Source of the DNA: Tubiluchus corallicola | Taxonomy: Eukaryota > Priapulida > Priapulimorpha > Priapulimorphida > Tubiluchidae | Assembly (NCBI GenBank): GCA_030141605.1 | Contig: JAQGDQ010001524.1 | Location: forward strand, 1-36,528 | DNA length: 36,528 bases | Reading direction: 5' to 3' | Part shown: piece by piece, positions 11,590-20,037 of the stretch | Numbering within the stretch: position 1 is the first letter of the stretch | Layout of the letters: each line of letters begins with the position of its first letter | The notes under the pieces: model-generated | Told to the model about the DNA's origin: nothing | What the model saw: the letters and a program-made list of their open reading frames with translations, nothing else | Database searches by the model: none | Translations under genes and position numbers: made by a program

Positions 11590-11970
11590 ATATATTATAT
11601 TATATTATATTGTATTGTATTGTATTGTATTGTATTGTATTGTATTGTATTGTATTGTATTGTATTGTATTGTATTGTATTGTATTGTATTGTATTGTAT
11701 TGTATTGTATTGTATTGTATTGTATTGTATTGTATTGTATTGTATTATATTATATTATATTATATTATATTATATTATATTATATTATATTATATTATAT
11801 TATATTATATTATATTATATTATATTATATTATATTATATTATATTATATTATATTATATTATATTATATTATATTATATTATATTATATTATATTATAT
11901 TATATTATATTATATTATATTATATTATATTATATTATATTATATTATATTATATTATATTATATTATAC
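11590..11970. repeat. (TTGTA)n then (TTATA)n pentanucleotide tract
   Basis: Roughly 27 units of TTGTA (about 11609-11743) switch sharply to about 45 units of TTATA (to about 11968), preceded by a few TTATA units. Long Tyr/Ile/Leu/Cys frames across it are artefacts. Confidence 0.98.
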
Positions 11971-12044
11971 ATATATAGTGGTAAGGAAACAATACCGCCC
12001 AAATGAAAAATAAAGCATCGTTCGTTTTTATACAATCATATACA

Positions 12045-12075
12045 TATATATATATATATATATTTATTTATTTAT

Positions 12076-12163
<88 letters not shown>

Positions 12164-12190
12164 TTATTTATTTATTTATCTATCCATCTA
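12045..12190. repeat. (TATC)n microsatellite framed by (TA)n and (TTTA)n
   Basis: TA dinucleotides lead into TTTA, then about 25 units of TATC, then TTTA again and a few TATC-like units. The symmetric TTTA borders suggest that the TATC core expanded inside a former TTTA tract. Confidence 0.97.
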
Positions 12191-12497
12191 TATAACGGTG
12201 TACATAAGTATCTATAATAAAATATTTCTTGGCTAACTAACCGATATATAATATAAGTGATATTGATACATAATTATATCACCGAGCGATGAACTAAAGG
12301 CTGAAGTGTACGAGTCTGGATACTAGTTTGCTAACTGGAAATCTAGCAATTACCAGAAGTCTAGAAATTACCATGCTGCACAACCAACATTCCTCTGCAT
12401 AATATCATGCAAATGTACCGCTATAGTTTATAATTTGTAACGAACTTGTTAAGAGACAAATGACCAGAATCGGGTCATTACAACGTGCCGTTCTTTG

Positions 12498-12797
12498 ACA
12501 GCTGCTGGGAACGCTAATTATGCATATGGACATCTACCTGGCCGGGTAATACCTGCCGTAACCTTCGTGTTATGTTAATTACAGGGAAAAACCCAAACTA
12601 CATGTGTTGTCATTGCAGTAAGCATTGTCGCATGCTGTCCAGCTCTGCCTCTCCTTCTGCCGCGGGCTTTCTCTTAACCAGTACCTGCGTGCAATCTCAT
12701 CTACCTGCCCATAGCCAGGTAATTACAGTCGCTAAACCTAGTATTTCCGGGCAGAAATTACCTGTCTTCGTAAGTCATGTTTATGCGCACTCACCTG
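12498..12797. promoter_or_regulatory. Candidate enhancer: CAGGTA cluster in labial intron
   Basis: Six CAGGTA hexamers lie within 12534-12764: CAGGTAG on the minus strand at 12534-12540 and 12701-12707, CAGGTAT (minus) at 12549-12555, CAGGTAC (minus) at 12681-12687, CAGGTAA (plus) at 12716-12722 and CAGGTAA (minus) at 12758-12764. CAGGTGA follows at 12791-12797 and an E-box CAGCTG lies near 12499. TAATTA-type homeodomain cores are interspersed, one fused to a site as CAGGTAATTACAG. CAGGTAG and CAGGTAA are the known TAGteam motifs bound by the insect zygotic activator Zelda; related motifs are bound by Snail/ZEB proteins. The segment has no copy elsewhere in the window. Enhancer function is inferred. 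Confidence 0.5.
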
Positions 12798-12938
12798 ACA
12801 ACCATGACAAGCATTTGCCGTCGCCAAATTAACTCTCGAACATCCAAAATGTTTCCAGTGAAAAATTTCTTGTTTCTTTATTACAGGAAAGGACGCCGTC
12901 ATTTACCATGTTCAGTTTATTTTCAGTAGCGGCTCGTG

Positions 12939-12941
12939 TAT

Positions 12942-12976
<35 letters not shown>

Positions 12977-12990
12977 TTCATTTATTTATT
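12939..12990. repeat. (TTTA)n tract, probable 3' tail of an antisense LINE
   Basis: About 12 TTTA units. On the minus strand it follows a LINE C-terminal remnant (stop at 13237-13239) and about 250 bp of 3' UTR-like sequence, so it reads as a (TAAA)n tail. Confidence 0.85.
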
Positions 12991-13236
12991 ATACATCTAT
13001 GGCCTGAAGTCAGGAGACTTATATGTCCATTAAAAACATCGTAAAACACATCGACAATGTATAGAAAGTAAAATTACTGTTAAAAGTACAAAATACATAG
13101 TATATGGTTAGTACAATATAAACACACAAGTAGGTTCAAATAAATTAAAAGTGCCGGTAAAAAGATTAAAACTAGATTAGTACGATAAAATTGTATAATT
13201 ATGGTAAAAAATTTACATCTTACGTCATTTATCAAA

Positions 13237-13386
13237 TCACATATTTTCTAGTAAATATTTTTTTAAAAGTTTCTTAAATATATTTATATTACCGGCTTGT
13301 TTTATTTTACTGGGTAAATTATTCCACATTACAGCACCATTTTTATACTTAACAGAATGTTTCATAACGTTTGTTCTGAATGTTCA
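13237..13386 (-). pseudogene. LINE reverse-transcriptase C-terminus remnant, inner copy
   Basis: The minus strand reads a frame containing SVKYKNGAVMWNNLPSKIKQ, followed by a basic FKKLLKKYLLENM and a stop. This is the typical extreme C-terminus of a non-LTR retrotransposon polyprotein, in which a W-N-x-L-P motif is followed by a Lys-rich helix. An in-frame TGA interrupts it just upstream, before TFRTNV. It is a 5'-truncated, dead copy lying antisense to labial in the presumed intron, and its 3' UTR probably runs to the (TTTA)n tract at 12939. Clade is uncertain. Confidence 0.8.
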
Positions 13387-13455
13387 GTTATAACGTACAT
13401 TAGAACAAAATAAGTTTTGTTAGTAACTTAAGATCAGGATGAGTAAAATTGTGAG

Positions 13456-13712
13456 TTAATTATACCGTTGTAGTAGGTAATTCTTTGATGCTTCTTTAAA
13501 TTGATAAAGATTAAGAGTTTTCATTTCACACGGAATTGACGACCATATTTTAATAGCATTATATTTTGATGACTGTTTCATTTTATTTGTTTTTGGAAGA
13601 GGGAGTACATAGTTTACGACTGAATATCTTGTGTAATGATCATGTTGATTTGAAACTGGACTAAAGTATGACTGAAAAGCTGGTGGAAGTAATACATAAC
13701 TTGTGCCCAGAG
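13456..13712 (-). pseudogene. LINE reverse-transcriptase C-terminus remnant, outer copy
   Basis: About 85 codons are open on the minus strand, ending with TAA at 13456-13458. The frame contains LPPAFQSYFSP, HDHYTRYSVVN, a basic KTNKMKQSSKYN, then IWSSIP and YQFKEASKNYL. The order L-P-x-x-F..Y-F, H-x-H-x-T-R, W-x-S-x-P matches C-termini of CR1/L2-like LINEs as I know them. Catalytic reverse-transcriptase motifs are absent because the element is truncated at its 5' side. A second, related C-terminus follows at 13237-13386 in the same orientation, so one LINE fragment abuts or is nested in another. Confidence 0.8.
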
Positions 13713-14539
13713 CCGAACTGTTTTAGCCGAGGCCTAGCTCATTCAGTTTTACATCCGAGTTAGTCAGCAAGAAACCCAGGCTAGTCAAGCCAGTCGTTCA
13801 GTTCAACGAACCGAGCTAGCTGATGTTTTGCAGGAGCCAATAAAGAAGTATAAAAATAAGGGATATCAGAAATGACTTTAAAAATCATCACTTGTAGATA
13901 TGAGCTTTAATATTTTAACTAGCCAAAGGCCGCAAAAAAATTTGCGCATAAACTCAAAACAAAAACCCACACCACACCACCCACTGACTGATTTTAATGA
14001 TTACATTATTTCTTATTTCATATGTCTCTCTAATTCATGGAACTCATGATAACTATCTTTTTGAAAAACTGTTTTATTATATCTTCATTGACTAATGGCC
14101 TACGAATGTCTACAGCAACCAGCATCTTTTCGGAATTATAATCATTTTTAAACACAAAAACCATTAAACTAAGGTTTCCCATGTTGGGAAGAATGTAAAT
14201 GTTATAAAAGAATTTGACTATCCCCTGCGCTGAACAGTTCATTGTGGTGAGGATTTCTATAACCATAGATATGCTTGTGAAGCAGTAAAAGATTTCGGTT
14301 CTTGCTAATGGCTTAACAGAACTAGAAAATGTGTGTGTAGAAGCATTTTTGTTCTAAATCATAACCACGCTTTCTTGAGATCCCAGGGACAGCGACGCAC
14401 CAAAAAATAAAAATTTCGAGTCCTTGTGGCGACACACAATTGGTGCCCGAAGCAGAAAGTGCCTGTTTTAGTTTGTGAAACTAGGTGCTTCGTATTAAAA
14501 CTTAGTAATAACATACATTAACAATCTGCATATTTATTT
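13713..14539. other. 3' end of the presumed labial intron, nothing recognised
   Basis: A minus-strand frame at 14030-14266 (about 78 residues) has no recognisable domain. At 14390-14460 is a GC-richer patch (CAGGGACAGCGACGCACC and ATTGGTGCCCGAAGC) of unknown origin. A branch-point-like TTAAC lies at 14518-14522, about 40 bases before the splice acceptor. Confidence 0.4.
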
Positions 14540-14540
14540 A

Positions 14541-14561
14541 TTTTGTTGATTTTTTTTCCAG
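14541..14561 (+). other. 3' splice site of the labial homeobox exon
   Basis: A T-rich tract (TTGATTTTTTTTCCAG) ends in AG at 14560-14561. The reading frame requires one base from the upstream exon to complete the first codon (N|TG: Met, Leu or Val), so the intron is phase 1. The open frame runs back to 14543, but those codons are the pyrimidine tract itself. Confidence 0.88.
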
Positions 14562-14959
14562 TGAAACCTCCAGTTGCCTTAGACTACGGTTACATGGGAG
14601 CCCAACCAATGAACAGTGCAGCTAACAACAGCGGCAGAACGAATTTCACGAACAGACAGTTAACAGAACTCGAAAAAGAGTTCCATTTTAACAAATACCT
14701 GACCCGAGCAAGACGCATAGAGATTGCTGCTGCACTCGGTCTCAACGAAACACAAGTGAAAATCTGGTTTCAAAACCGACGAATGAAACAGAAGAAGAGA
14801 ATCAGGGAGGGGTTGGTGCTGGGACCGTCTGCGCCATCATCAACTGACGACTCCAGCAATTCCAGTGGCAAGAACAATGCAGCGTCCAGCGAGCAACCAG
14901 GTTCGCCGTCGTCAACGGTCATACCAGTGACGACATCATCGTCATCGTCATCCCCGTAA
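14562..14959 (+). CDS. lab: labial/Hox1 homeobox protein, 3'-terminal coding exon
   Basis: This is a sequence-specific nuclear transcription factor that patterns the anterior body axis; labial proteins usually act with an Extradenticle/PBX partner. The exon encodes about 20 linker residues ([13 protein letters not shown]...), a complete 60-residue homeodomain (14624-14803) and a 51-residue tail. The homeodomain begins [20 protein letters not shown] and has R5, W48, F49, N51 and R53; helix 3 is [32 protein letters not shown] and the NFT arm are diagnostic of Hox1/labial rather than other Hox classes. The tail is Ser/Thr/Pro/Asn-rich and ends in a Ser run before TAA. The hexapeptide exon (YKWM region) is not in the window, so the gene is partial and its first intron exceeds 14.5 kb. 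I judge the Hox1 class near certain and species unknown. Confidence 0.97.
14624..14803 (+). other. lab: Homeodomain (60 residues) of labial
   Basis: Numbering from the first Asn gives R5, F8, L16, F20, W48, F49, Q50, N51 and R53, the standard core and DNA-contact residues. Q50 and M54 are normal for Antennapedia-type Hox proteins. I60 is followed by REG, where most arthropod labial proteins I know have V or M followed by KEG. Confidence 0.97.
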
Positions 14960-15423
14960 TGTGCCATGTCCTACATGGTAAGACACTATTGATGCTGATG
15001 AATCTACAGCCGGTTCTGCAAGAGAATATGGTGTTTCTGCAATCACAAGTCTGAAGTAATGTTGGGATAGCATGGGAGTAGCTCATTTGTCAAAACTTTG
15101 GGTTTTCTTATGTGATTTCATTCTCCATTCCTATTTTTGTGTGTTATCTTTCATATCCTGGGTCAGTTAAAACATTCCAAACTAAATTTTAGTCGACAAA
15201 TAGTGACAATGCTTTTGCTAAAGCACAATAACAATGTAAAACAATGGCACATTCTTTTAAACAATACGTGTTGGTCTCAAGCTCTCAAGCGGGCCTAAGC
15301 ACGGAAAAAATTACGGCACACCCCACCCCCGGTATAAGTTTAAAACTCAGAGTAAAAACAATGCTAAATAGTGAAATGAAATTTTATCTTTTGAAATGAT
15401 TATACTTGCAGCAAGATTAAAGC
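14960..15423 (+). other. Probable labial 3' UTR with ATTAAA at 15416
   Basis: No AATAAA occurs in the first kilobase after the stop codon. The variant signal ATTAAA is at 15416-15421 and is followed within about 20 bases by a GT-rich stretch (TGTGTGCGTATGCG), an arrangement expected of a poly(A) site. AATAAA at 16090-16095 is the alternative. The 3' end is not settled from sequence alone. Confidence 0.35.
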
Positions 15424-16072
15424 TACGACTCCATGTGTGCGTATGCGTTATGCGTATTCAGACGACAGCCATCGCGTTCGAGTGAATACGTATCACGCAT
15501 TATGGATCACGCATTTCGCGCAAATGGAGTCGCGCTTAAGAAGGATAGCCATCACGTTCGAGTGAATACGCATCACGCATTACGCAATGCATACACACGG
15601 AAACACTTTTATGTGTTTAAATATAAGATGTTGTATACACATTACACATTTTGGATCACGTAACGTGCAAATGGAGTCGTGCCTCAGATGATAGTCATCA
15701 CGTTCGAGTGAATACGCATAACGCATTACGCATTACATACACACGGACACTTCTACGCATTTAAATATAAGATGTGGTAGACACATCACGCATTACGCAC
15801 ACATGGAGTCGAGCCTCAGATGATAGTCATCACGTTCGAGTGAATACGCATAACGCATTACGCATTACATACACACGGACACTTCTACGCGTTTAAATAT
15901 AAGATGTGGTAGACGCATCACGCATTACGCACACATGGAGTCGAGCCTCAGACGATAGCTATCACGTTCGAGTGAACATGCATCACGCATTACGTACGCA
16001 CGGAAACGCTTCTACGTGTTTAAATATAAGATGTTGTATACGCATCACGCGTTACGCGTACATGGAGTCGTA
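15424..16072. mobile_element. Inverted-repeat-bounded element built of ~130-bp repeats
   Basis: TACGACTCCATGT (15424-15436) is a perfect reverse complement of 16060-16072. Between them ATGGAGTCG recurs at about 15524, 15670, 15803, 15934 and 16062, with units of about 128-146 bp. Units contain CACGTTCGAGTGAATACGCA, TTTAAATATAAGATGT and repeated CATCACGCATTACGC. The last three units are the most alike. Because the inner units carry the same ATGGAGTCG end, the structure looks like a terminal-inverted-repeat element multimerised head to tail. No coding capacity. Confidence 0.8.
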
Positions 16073-16637
16073 GTCGTAAATTTATTTACAATAAATACTA
16101 GGGCACCAGCTTTACGTTGCATAAAAAGTGATATTAAATTAAAATACAGAGATGACTCTAAACCTTATAGAAGGACAGCCACTCCGGTATTTTCTTACTT
16201 TTGGGTAATTATTTGACTTGAAAAAACAACTTGGGACCACATTTCCCGCTGAGACCCTAAACACGTGCTTATTTTGCTTAATGGTTAAACCAGGGCTGAT
16301 TGGTGGCAATTACGTCATTAAACTTTCCTCACTTTAATAAATCTAGGGTTTCATTTGCTTTGCTAATGTCTTTTGCAACAACAGCCATTATGTCCAATTC
16401 CTGCTCACACTTTTTTCCGTCAGAATTTGCAGTTGCACGTTCGTTCTTGTGCTGTATCTAAGCGGTACTGTTTTAACTGGTTGTAGTTACCCAAATGAAA
16501 TCACTGTTGAATTCTAGTCAAATGGAATTTATTATCCAGAATTATGTCTATTCACACATTAAAAACAATTATAGGCTTTTCCTTACGTGAATAATAAGCG
16601 CTCTCATAATTTCGTTGTGCGCACACGCAGTTGCTGC
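16073..16637. other. 3' flank, nothing recognised
   Basis: AATAAA occurs at 16090-16095 and again near 16336. A 66-codon frame at 16016-16216 starts inside the preceding repeat and has no recognisable domain. Confidence 0.4.
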
Positions 16638-17073
16638 AGGTCAAAGGTTAAGTGTACCACAGCAATGCGTCTTAACTACAACAGTCACGTGACGTGTGTG
16701 TAAAGTAAAGCCGTTTGCCGCACCCATTCAGTAACTTCAGTGTTTTTGTGGACTTTCCTTAATTATGCATTAGTCTGTGCGTAGAGTGATTTACTAGCAG
16801 GATCTTACTTTGAAACAAGAAAAAGTGAACTCGGTAAGATTCCAGCTAGCTGTTAAAACTGTTACTGTTACAACTAGGTAAGGTTCTAGCTAGCTGTTAA
16901 AACTGTTACTGTTACAACTAGGTAAGGTTCTAGCTAGCTGTTAAAACTGTTACTGTTACAACTCGGTAAGGTTCTAGCTAGCTGTTAAAACTGTTACAAT
17001 TACAATAGCTTGAGCTGCGAGGCGTTGTCAAGTGTACACAAATGCGTTGTCTGGTATACTTAACCTTTGACCT
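16638..17073. mobile_element. Dispersed element with inverted AGGTCAAAGG motifs, copy 1
   Basis: AGGTCAAAGGTTA at 16638-16650 is inverted as TAACCTTTGACCT at 17061-17073. The inverted similarity extends inward about 30 bp (GTGTACCACAGCAATGCG against CGTTGTCTGGTATAC). Homology with the copy at 34961-35652 runs the length of the element and slightly outside both motifs, so these may be subterminal rather than terminal. Shared blocks include ACTAGCAGGATCTT, CCAGCTAGCTGTTAAAA and ACAAATGCG. It contains a four-copy 44-bp repeat. No transposase. Confidence 0.78.
16829..17006. repeat. 44-bp tandem repeat, four copies
   Basis: GGTAAG recurs at 16833, 16877, 16921 and 16965, exactly every 44 bases, with CTAGCTAGCTGTTAAAACTG in each unit. 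The homologous element at 34961-35652 has a single unit (about 35282-35327), so the expansion happened in this copy. Confidence 0.96.
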
Positions 17074-17126
17074 TTCCACGATCATCATCGATCACTGGAA
17101 CTGTGAAAAGGCTTATCACAAGTGTA

Positions 17127-18257
17127 AATGATTTAGTTTTGTCCAATATTTCACAATGATAGTATGAATATTTTCCAAGATTGTGTGTTGTTATGGCGTT
17201 TATTGCAATCTCCATCGACCAGTCAAACAAACGAGCTTCACACTTAGTTGGTGACTAAAGCTACTGACAATCATAAAGACGGTAATCACAGTTTTAAATT
17301 TGTGGTACCTGGAATGAGTTTTACGATATCTGGCAGTGTTTGTATCAAACTTTAGCAGGCCTATGTTGAAATATAACAGCTCGGAAATTAATGTGTATAT
17401 ATTTGCACGTAGAGTATAGTATAATCTACACGCCGACGATGTACCTGTTATGTCAATTGTTTTAAAACGCTTGTATAAACAATACTAGATTTATAAGAAT
17501 TAATGTAAATATGTTTTACAACTATTGTACATAAAATTGGACCCGTCCTTAATATTGACTATATATGTAATATTATTATGTGTGTGGTTTCGAATGTAAG
17601 ATGACAGTATATGTAGGTGTAGTTTGTCGCGTGCTTTTGTAGATTTAACATGTCGTAGCTGCTGTTCTTATTAGCATATTTAAGTGACAATTTCTGGAAT
17701 TAATACACATGCAAATTCTTTTGTAGGTTACAATGAAAAAAATCCTAAAAAACAGTTTTGCTAATATCTTTTGCAGTGTTCACCTCAGGTGTGGTTAGAC
17801 ATCCATACAGCACAGACCCTTGTGTATTCCAATCCGATTTTTTTTGTCATCTAGCCCACAGCACACGTGATTATTTGTGGAAAAAATTGAATCTAGCTCA
17901 AATTAATCAGCAAGAAGTTTAATTTTTAAATTTCAGTGGCGGCCATTTTGTAATCCAAAATGGAGACCCAAGATGTGCACGAAAAAATGGTACCTATGAT
18001 TTTTGAATTCAGTACACCCCAAGTTGAGTATAATAGCTACAAAAATCAATTTTGGCACAAAATTCGATCGAGCCCCACATTATTTCATAGCGCTGTGTGT
18101 ACTAATAATACTGTGTGAATTTAATTCACTGCTTATACGAAGTTTCGATTCTTTCTTCGTTTTGAAAATCCCTTACTGTCATTAGTCTGCGAGTTGAGGC
18201 CTACCACAAATGACTAATTGACTACGCAACGTTTAGCAGCTCAGACTAACTGCCTAA
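17127..18257. other. 3' flank, no gene seen
   Basis: About 1.1 kb without repeats shared elsewhere in the window. GGCGGCCATTTTG at 17939-17951 matches a Pho/YY1-type core. A 60-codon frame at 18003-18185 has no recognisable domain. Confidence 0.4.
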
Positions 18258-18512
18258 TACAGGGTGTTCGGAAAGTGACTGTGCATTGTTTATTTGTTAA
18301 CCGACATGTTTTAATATCGAATACAGGAGGTAAATATGAATGACAATTATAAACGAAGGTTGAAAGTGACCTCCGTTAGCATCAATGCAGGTTTGAATTT
18401 TCTCGCATTAGCATCAATGCAGGCTTGAATCTTCTAATTTTGTTTGGATCAAAAGCTGAAATATAAAAAACACGATTAGAAAAGTGCATAGTGACTTTCC
18501 GAACACGCTGTA
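18258..18512. mobile_element. Tc1/mariner-like MITE with transposase remnant
   Basis: The left end (TACAGGGTGTTCGGAAAGTG) and right end (reverse complement TACAGCGTGTTCGGAAAGTC) match at about 25 of 28 positions, and each starts with TA, the target duplicated by Tc1/mariner elements. On the minus strand the interior reads KIQTCIDANGGHFQP, resembling the extreme C-terminus of mariner-like transposases as I know them. The element is thus an internal-deletion derivative of 255 bp. A ~31-bp segment around GCATTAGCATCAATGCAGG is duplicated in tandem inside it. Confidence 0.8.
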
Positions 18513-18757
18513 CTTCATGTTTGTAGATACTAATTGTAAGTACAGTATCTCCAATATCTTGGTATCCTTTGGCTACAGTATAAATGTCACGGAATATTAT
18601 ACTGCAGTTTGTTCAATGTTTTAGACTTTTAGACTGATAGTATTTGGGTAGACTGATATATAATTATACCAGATGTATAAAAACCGTACAAGTCACTTTT
18701 GGTGAAGTACTGAACTCTTCTGTTATGCATGTTGCCTTCATATCTTCAAAATCAATC

Positions 18758-18928
18758 TTCGTGTAAGCTGCTTACAACCTCTTCATCATCATCTTCTTCT
18801 TCTTCTTCTTCCCAGCTTTTCCCTATGCGTGGTCGGCGTTGTGAATGAGTCTTCTCCACGCATTCCTGTTGTTGACCGTCTCTTCATTTATGTCTTCCCT
18901 CGTGTAGACTGCTTACAACCGCTTCATA
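18758..18928 (-). pseudogene. 5'-truncated RTE/L1-like LINE 3' end with target-site duplication
   Basis: The minus strand of about 18788-18898 reads NAWRRLIHNADHA followed by a stop, then an A/G-rich tail (GAAGAA and GATGAT triplets). W-R-x-L-I-H-x-A-D is a familiar extreme C-terminal motif of RTE/L1-type LINE proteins. Flanking it, 18758-18787 and 18899-18928 are direct repeats matching at about 26 of 30 positions (core CTGCTTACAACC), as expected of a target-site duplication. Only about 110 bp of LINE was inserted. Confidence 0.78.
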
Positions 18929-19272
18929 ATATCCACATTAATCAGAAACTTTACCACTTTTACTGCTTCGAATGTTCAGAAAATGACGACGTTGAAAAAA
19001 CGTAAGAAGCCTTTTATAAATGGCTTCTTTAACGTGCTAATCTAAAACTGCTTTAAATTCCTTGGACATGAGCCGGTCTTAAATGCTCTTACCGGATATA
19101 GTGGCTTCCGATTTCTCATTAAGTTGGAAATCACGTGCCATAAACTGGAAATTTCTCGCATGTTCCTTGTTGACGTCACGCAGCGGAAATTTCCGCCGGA
19201 AGTTTCTGACTAAAACTTCCCCTCTTCAAGTCTTGCACTTCAATCCAAAGCGTAGGGTATAAATGTGCGTAT
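18929..19272. other. Non-repetitive 3' flank
   Basis: No coding or RNA feature recognised. AACTGGAAATTT and GGAAATTTCCGCCGGAAGTT (19143-19205) give some local palindromic character. Confidence 0.4.
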
Positions 19273-20037
19273 CACTCACAATAGTACTACTAAATACTTA
19301 CGTGTGCGTCCTCCTAAGGTGTTTAATATTGCTAAAGCAGATTGTTGGTCTCTATCACTCACAATAGTATTACTAAATACTTACGTGTGCGTCCTCCCAA
19401 AGTGTTCCATATTGCTAAAGCAGATTGTTAGTCTCTATCACTCACAATAGTACTACTAAATACTTACGTGTGCGTCCTCCCAAAGTGTTCCATATTGCTA
19501 AAGCAGATTGTTAGTCTCTATCACTCACAATAGTACTACTAAATACTTACGTGTGCGTCCTCCCAAAGTGTTCCATATTGCTAAAGCAGATTGTTAGTCT
19601 CTATCAGTCACAATAGTACTACTAAATACTTACGTGTGCGTCCTCCCAAAGTGTCCCATATTGCTAAAGCAGATTGTTAGTCTCTATCACTCACAATAGT
19701 ACTACTAAATACTTACGTGTGCGTCCTCCCAAAGTGTTCCATATTGCTAAAGCAGATTGTTAGTCTCTATCACTCACAATAGTACTACTGAATACTTACG
19801 TGTGCGTCCTCCTAAGGTGTTTAATATTGCTAAAGCAGATTGTTAGTCTCTATCACTCACAATAGTACTACTAAATACTTGCGTGTGCGTCCTCCCAAAG
19901 TGTTTAATATTGCTAAAGCAGATTGTTAGTCTCTATCACTCATAATAGTACTACTAAATACTTACGTGTGCGTCCTCCCAAGGTGTTTAATATTGCTAAA
20001 GCAGATTGTTAGTCTCTATCACTCACAATAGTACTAC
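19273..20037. repeat. 83-bp satellite array, nine units, very homogeneous
   Basis: CACTCACAATAGTACTACTA recurs every 83 bases from 19273 to 20020 with no net length change (nine units give exactly 747 bp). Units contain CTTACGTGTGCGTCCTCC and TAAAGCAGATTGTTAGTCTC. Variants sort into two sub-types: CCCAAAGTGTTCCATATTG dominates the middle and CCTAAGGTGTTTAATATTG lies near both ends. This suggests recent unequal-crossover expansion. There are no unique spacers. Confidence 0.97.

Noticed and set aside
11501-12013. Overlapping frames of up to 170 codons
   Set aside because: All lie in a TTGTA/TTATA pentanucleotide tract, where several frames happen to lack stops.
12572-12832. 86-codon plus-strand frame in the CAGGTA-rich segment considered as an upstream labial exon
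   Set aside because: It shows no YKWM hexapeptide or other labial motif, and its Cys/Ser/His-rich sequence resembles nothing I know. The motif cluster is better explained as regulatory DNA.
14543-14561. Start of the homeobox frame at 14543
   Set aside because: The codons before 14562 are the pyrimidine tract and AG of the splice acceptor; the first codon is not ATG.
14770-14967. Antisense frame opposite the homeobox exon
   Set aside because: It mirrors the sense exon; Asp-rich residues come from the complementary strand of the Ser-rich tail.
17936-17960. Pho/YY1-type GCCAT motifs (also near 530, 8630, 27990 and 32433) as a Polycomb response element
   Set aside because: They are scattered singly over the window, some inside dispersed repeats, with no local cluster.
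19273-20037. 83-bp array considered as a CRISPR array
   Set aside because: Units are contiguous with no unique spacers, and the window is eukaryotic.
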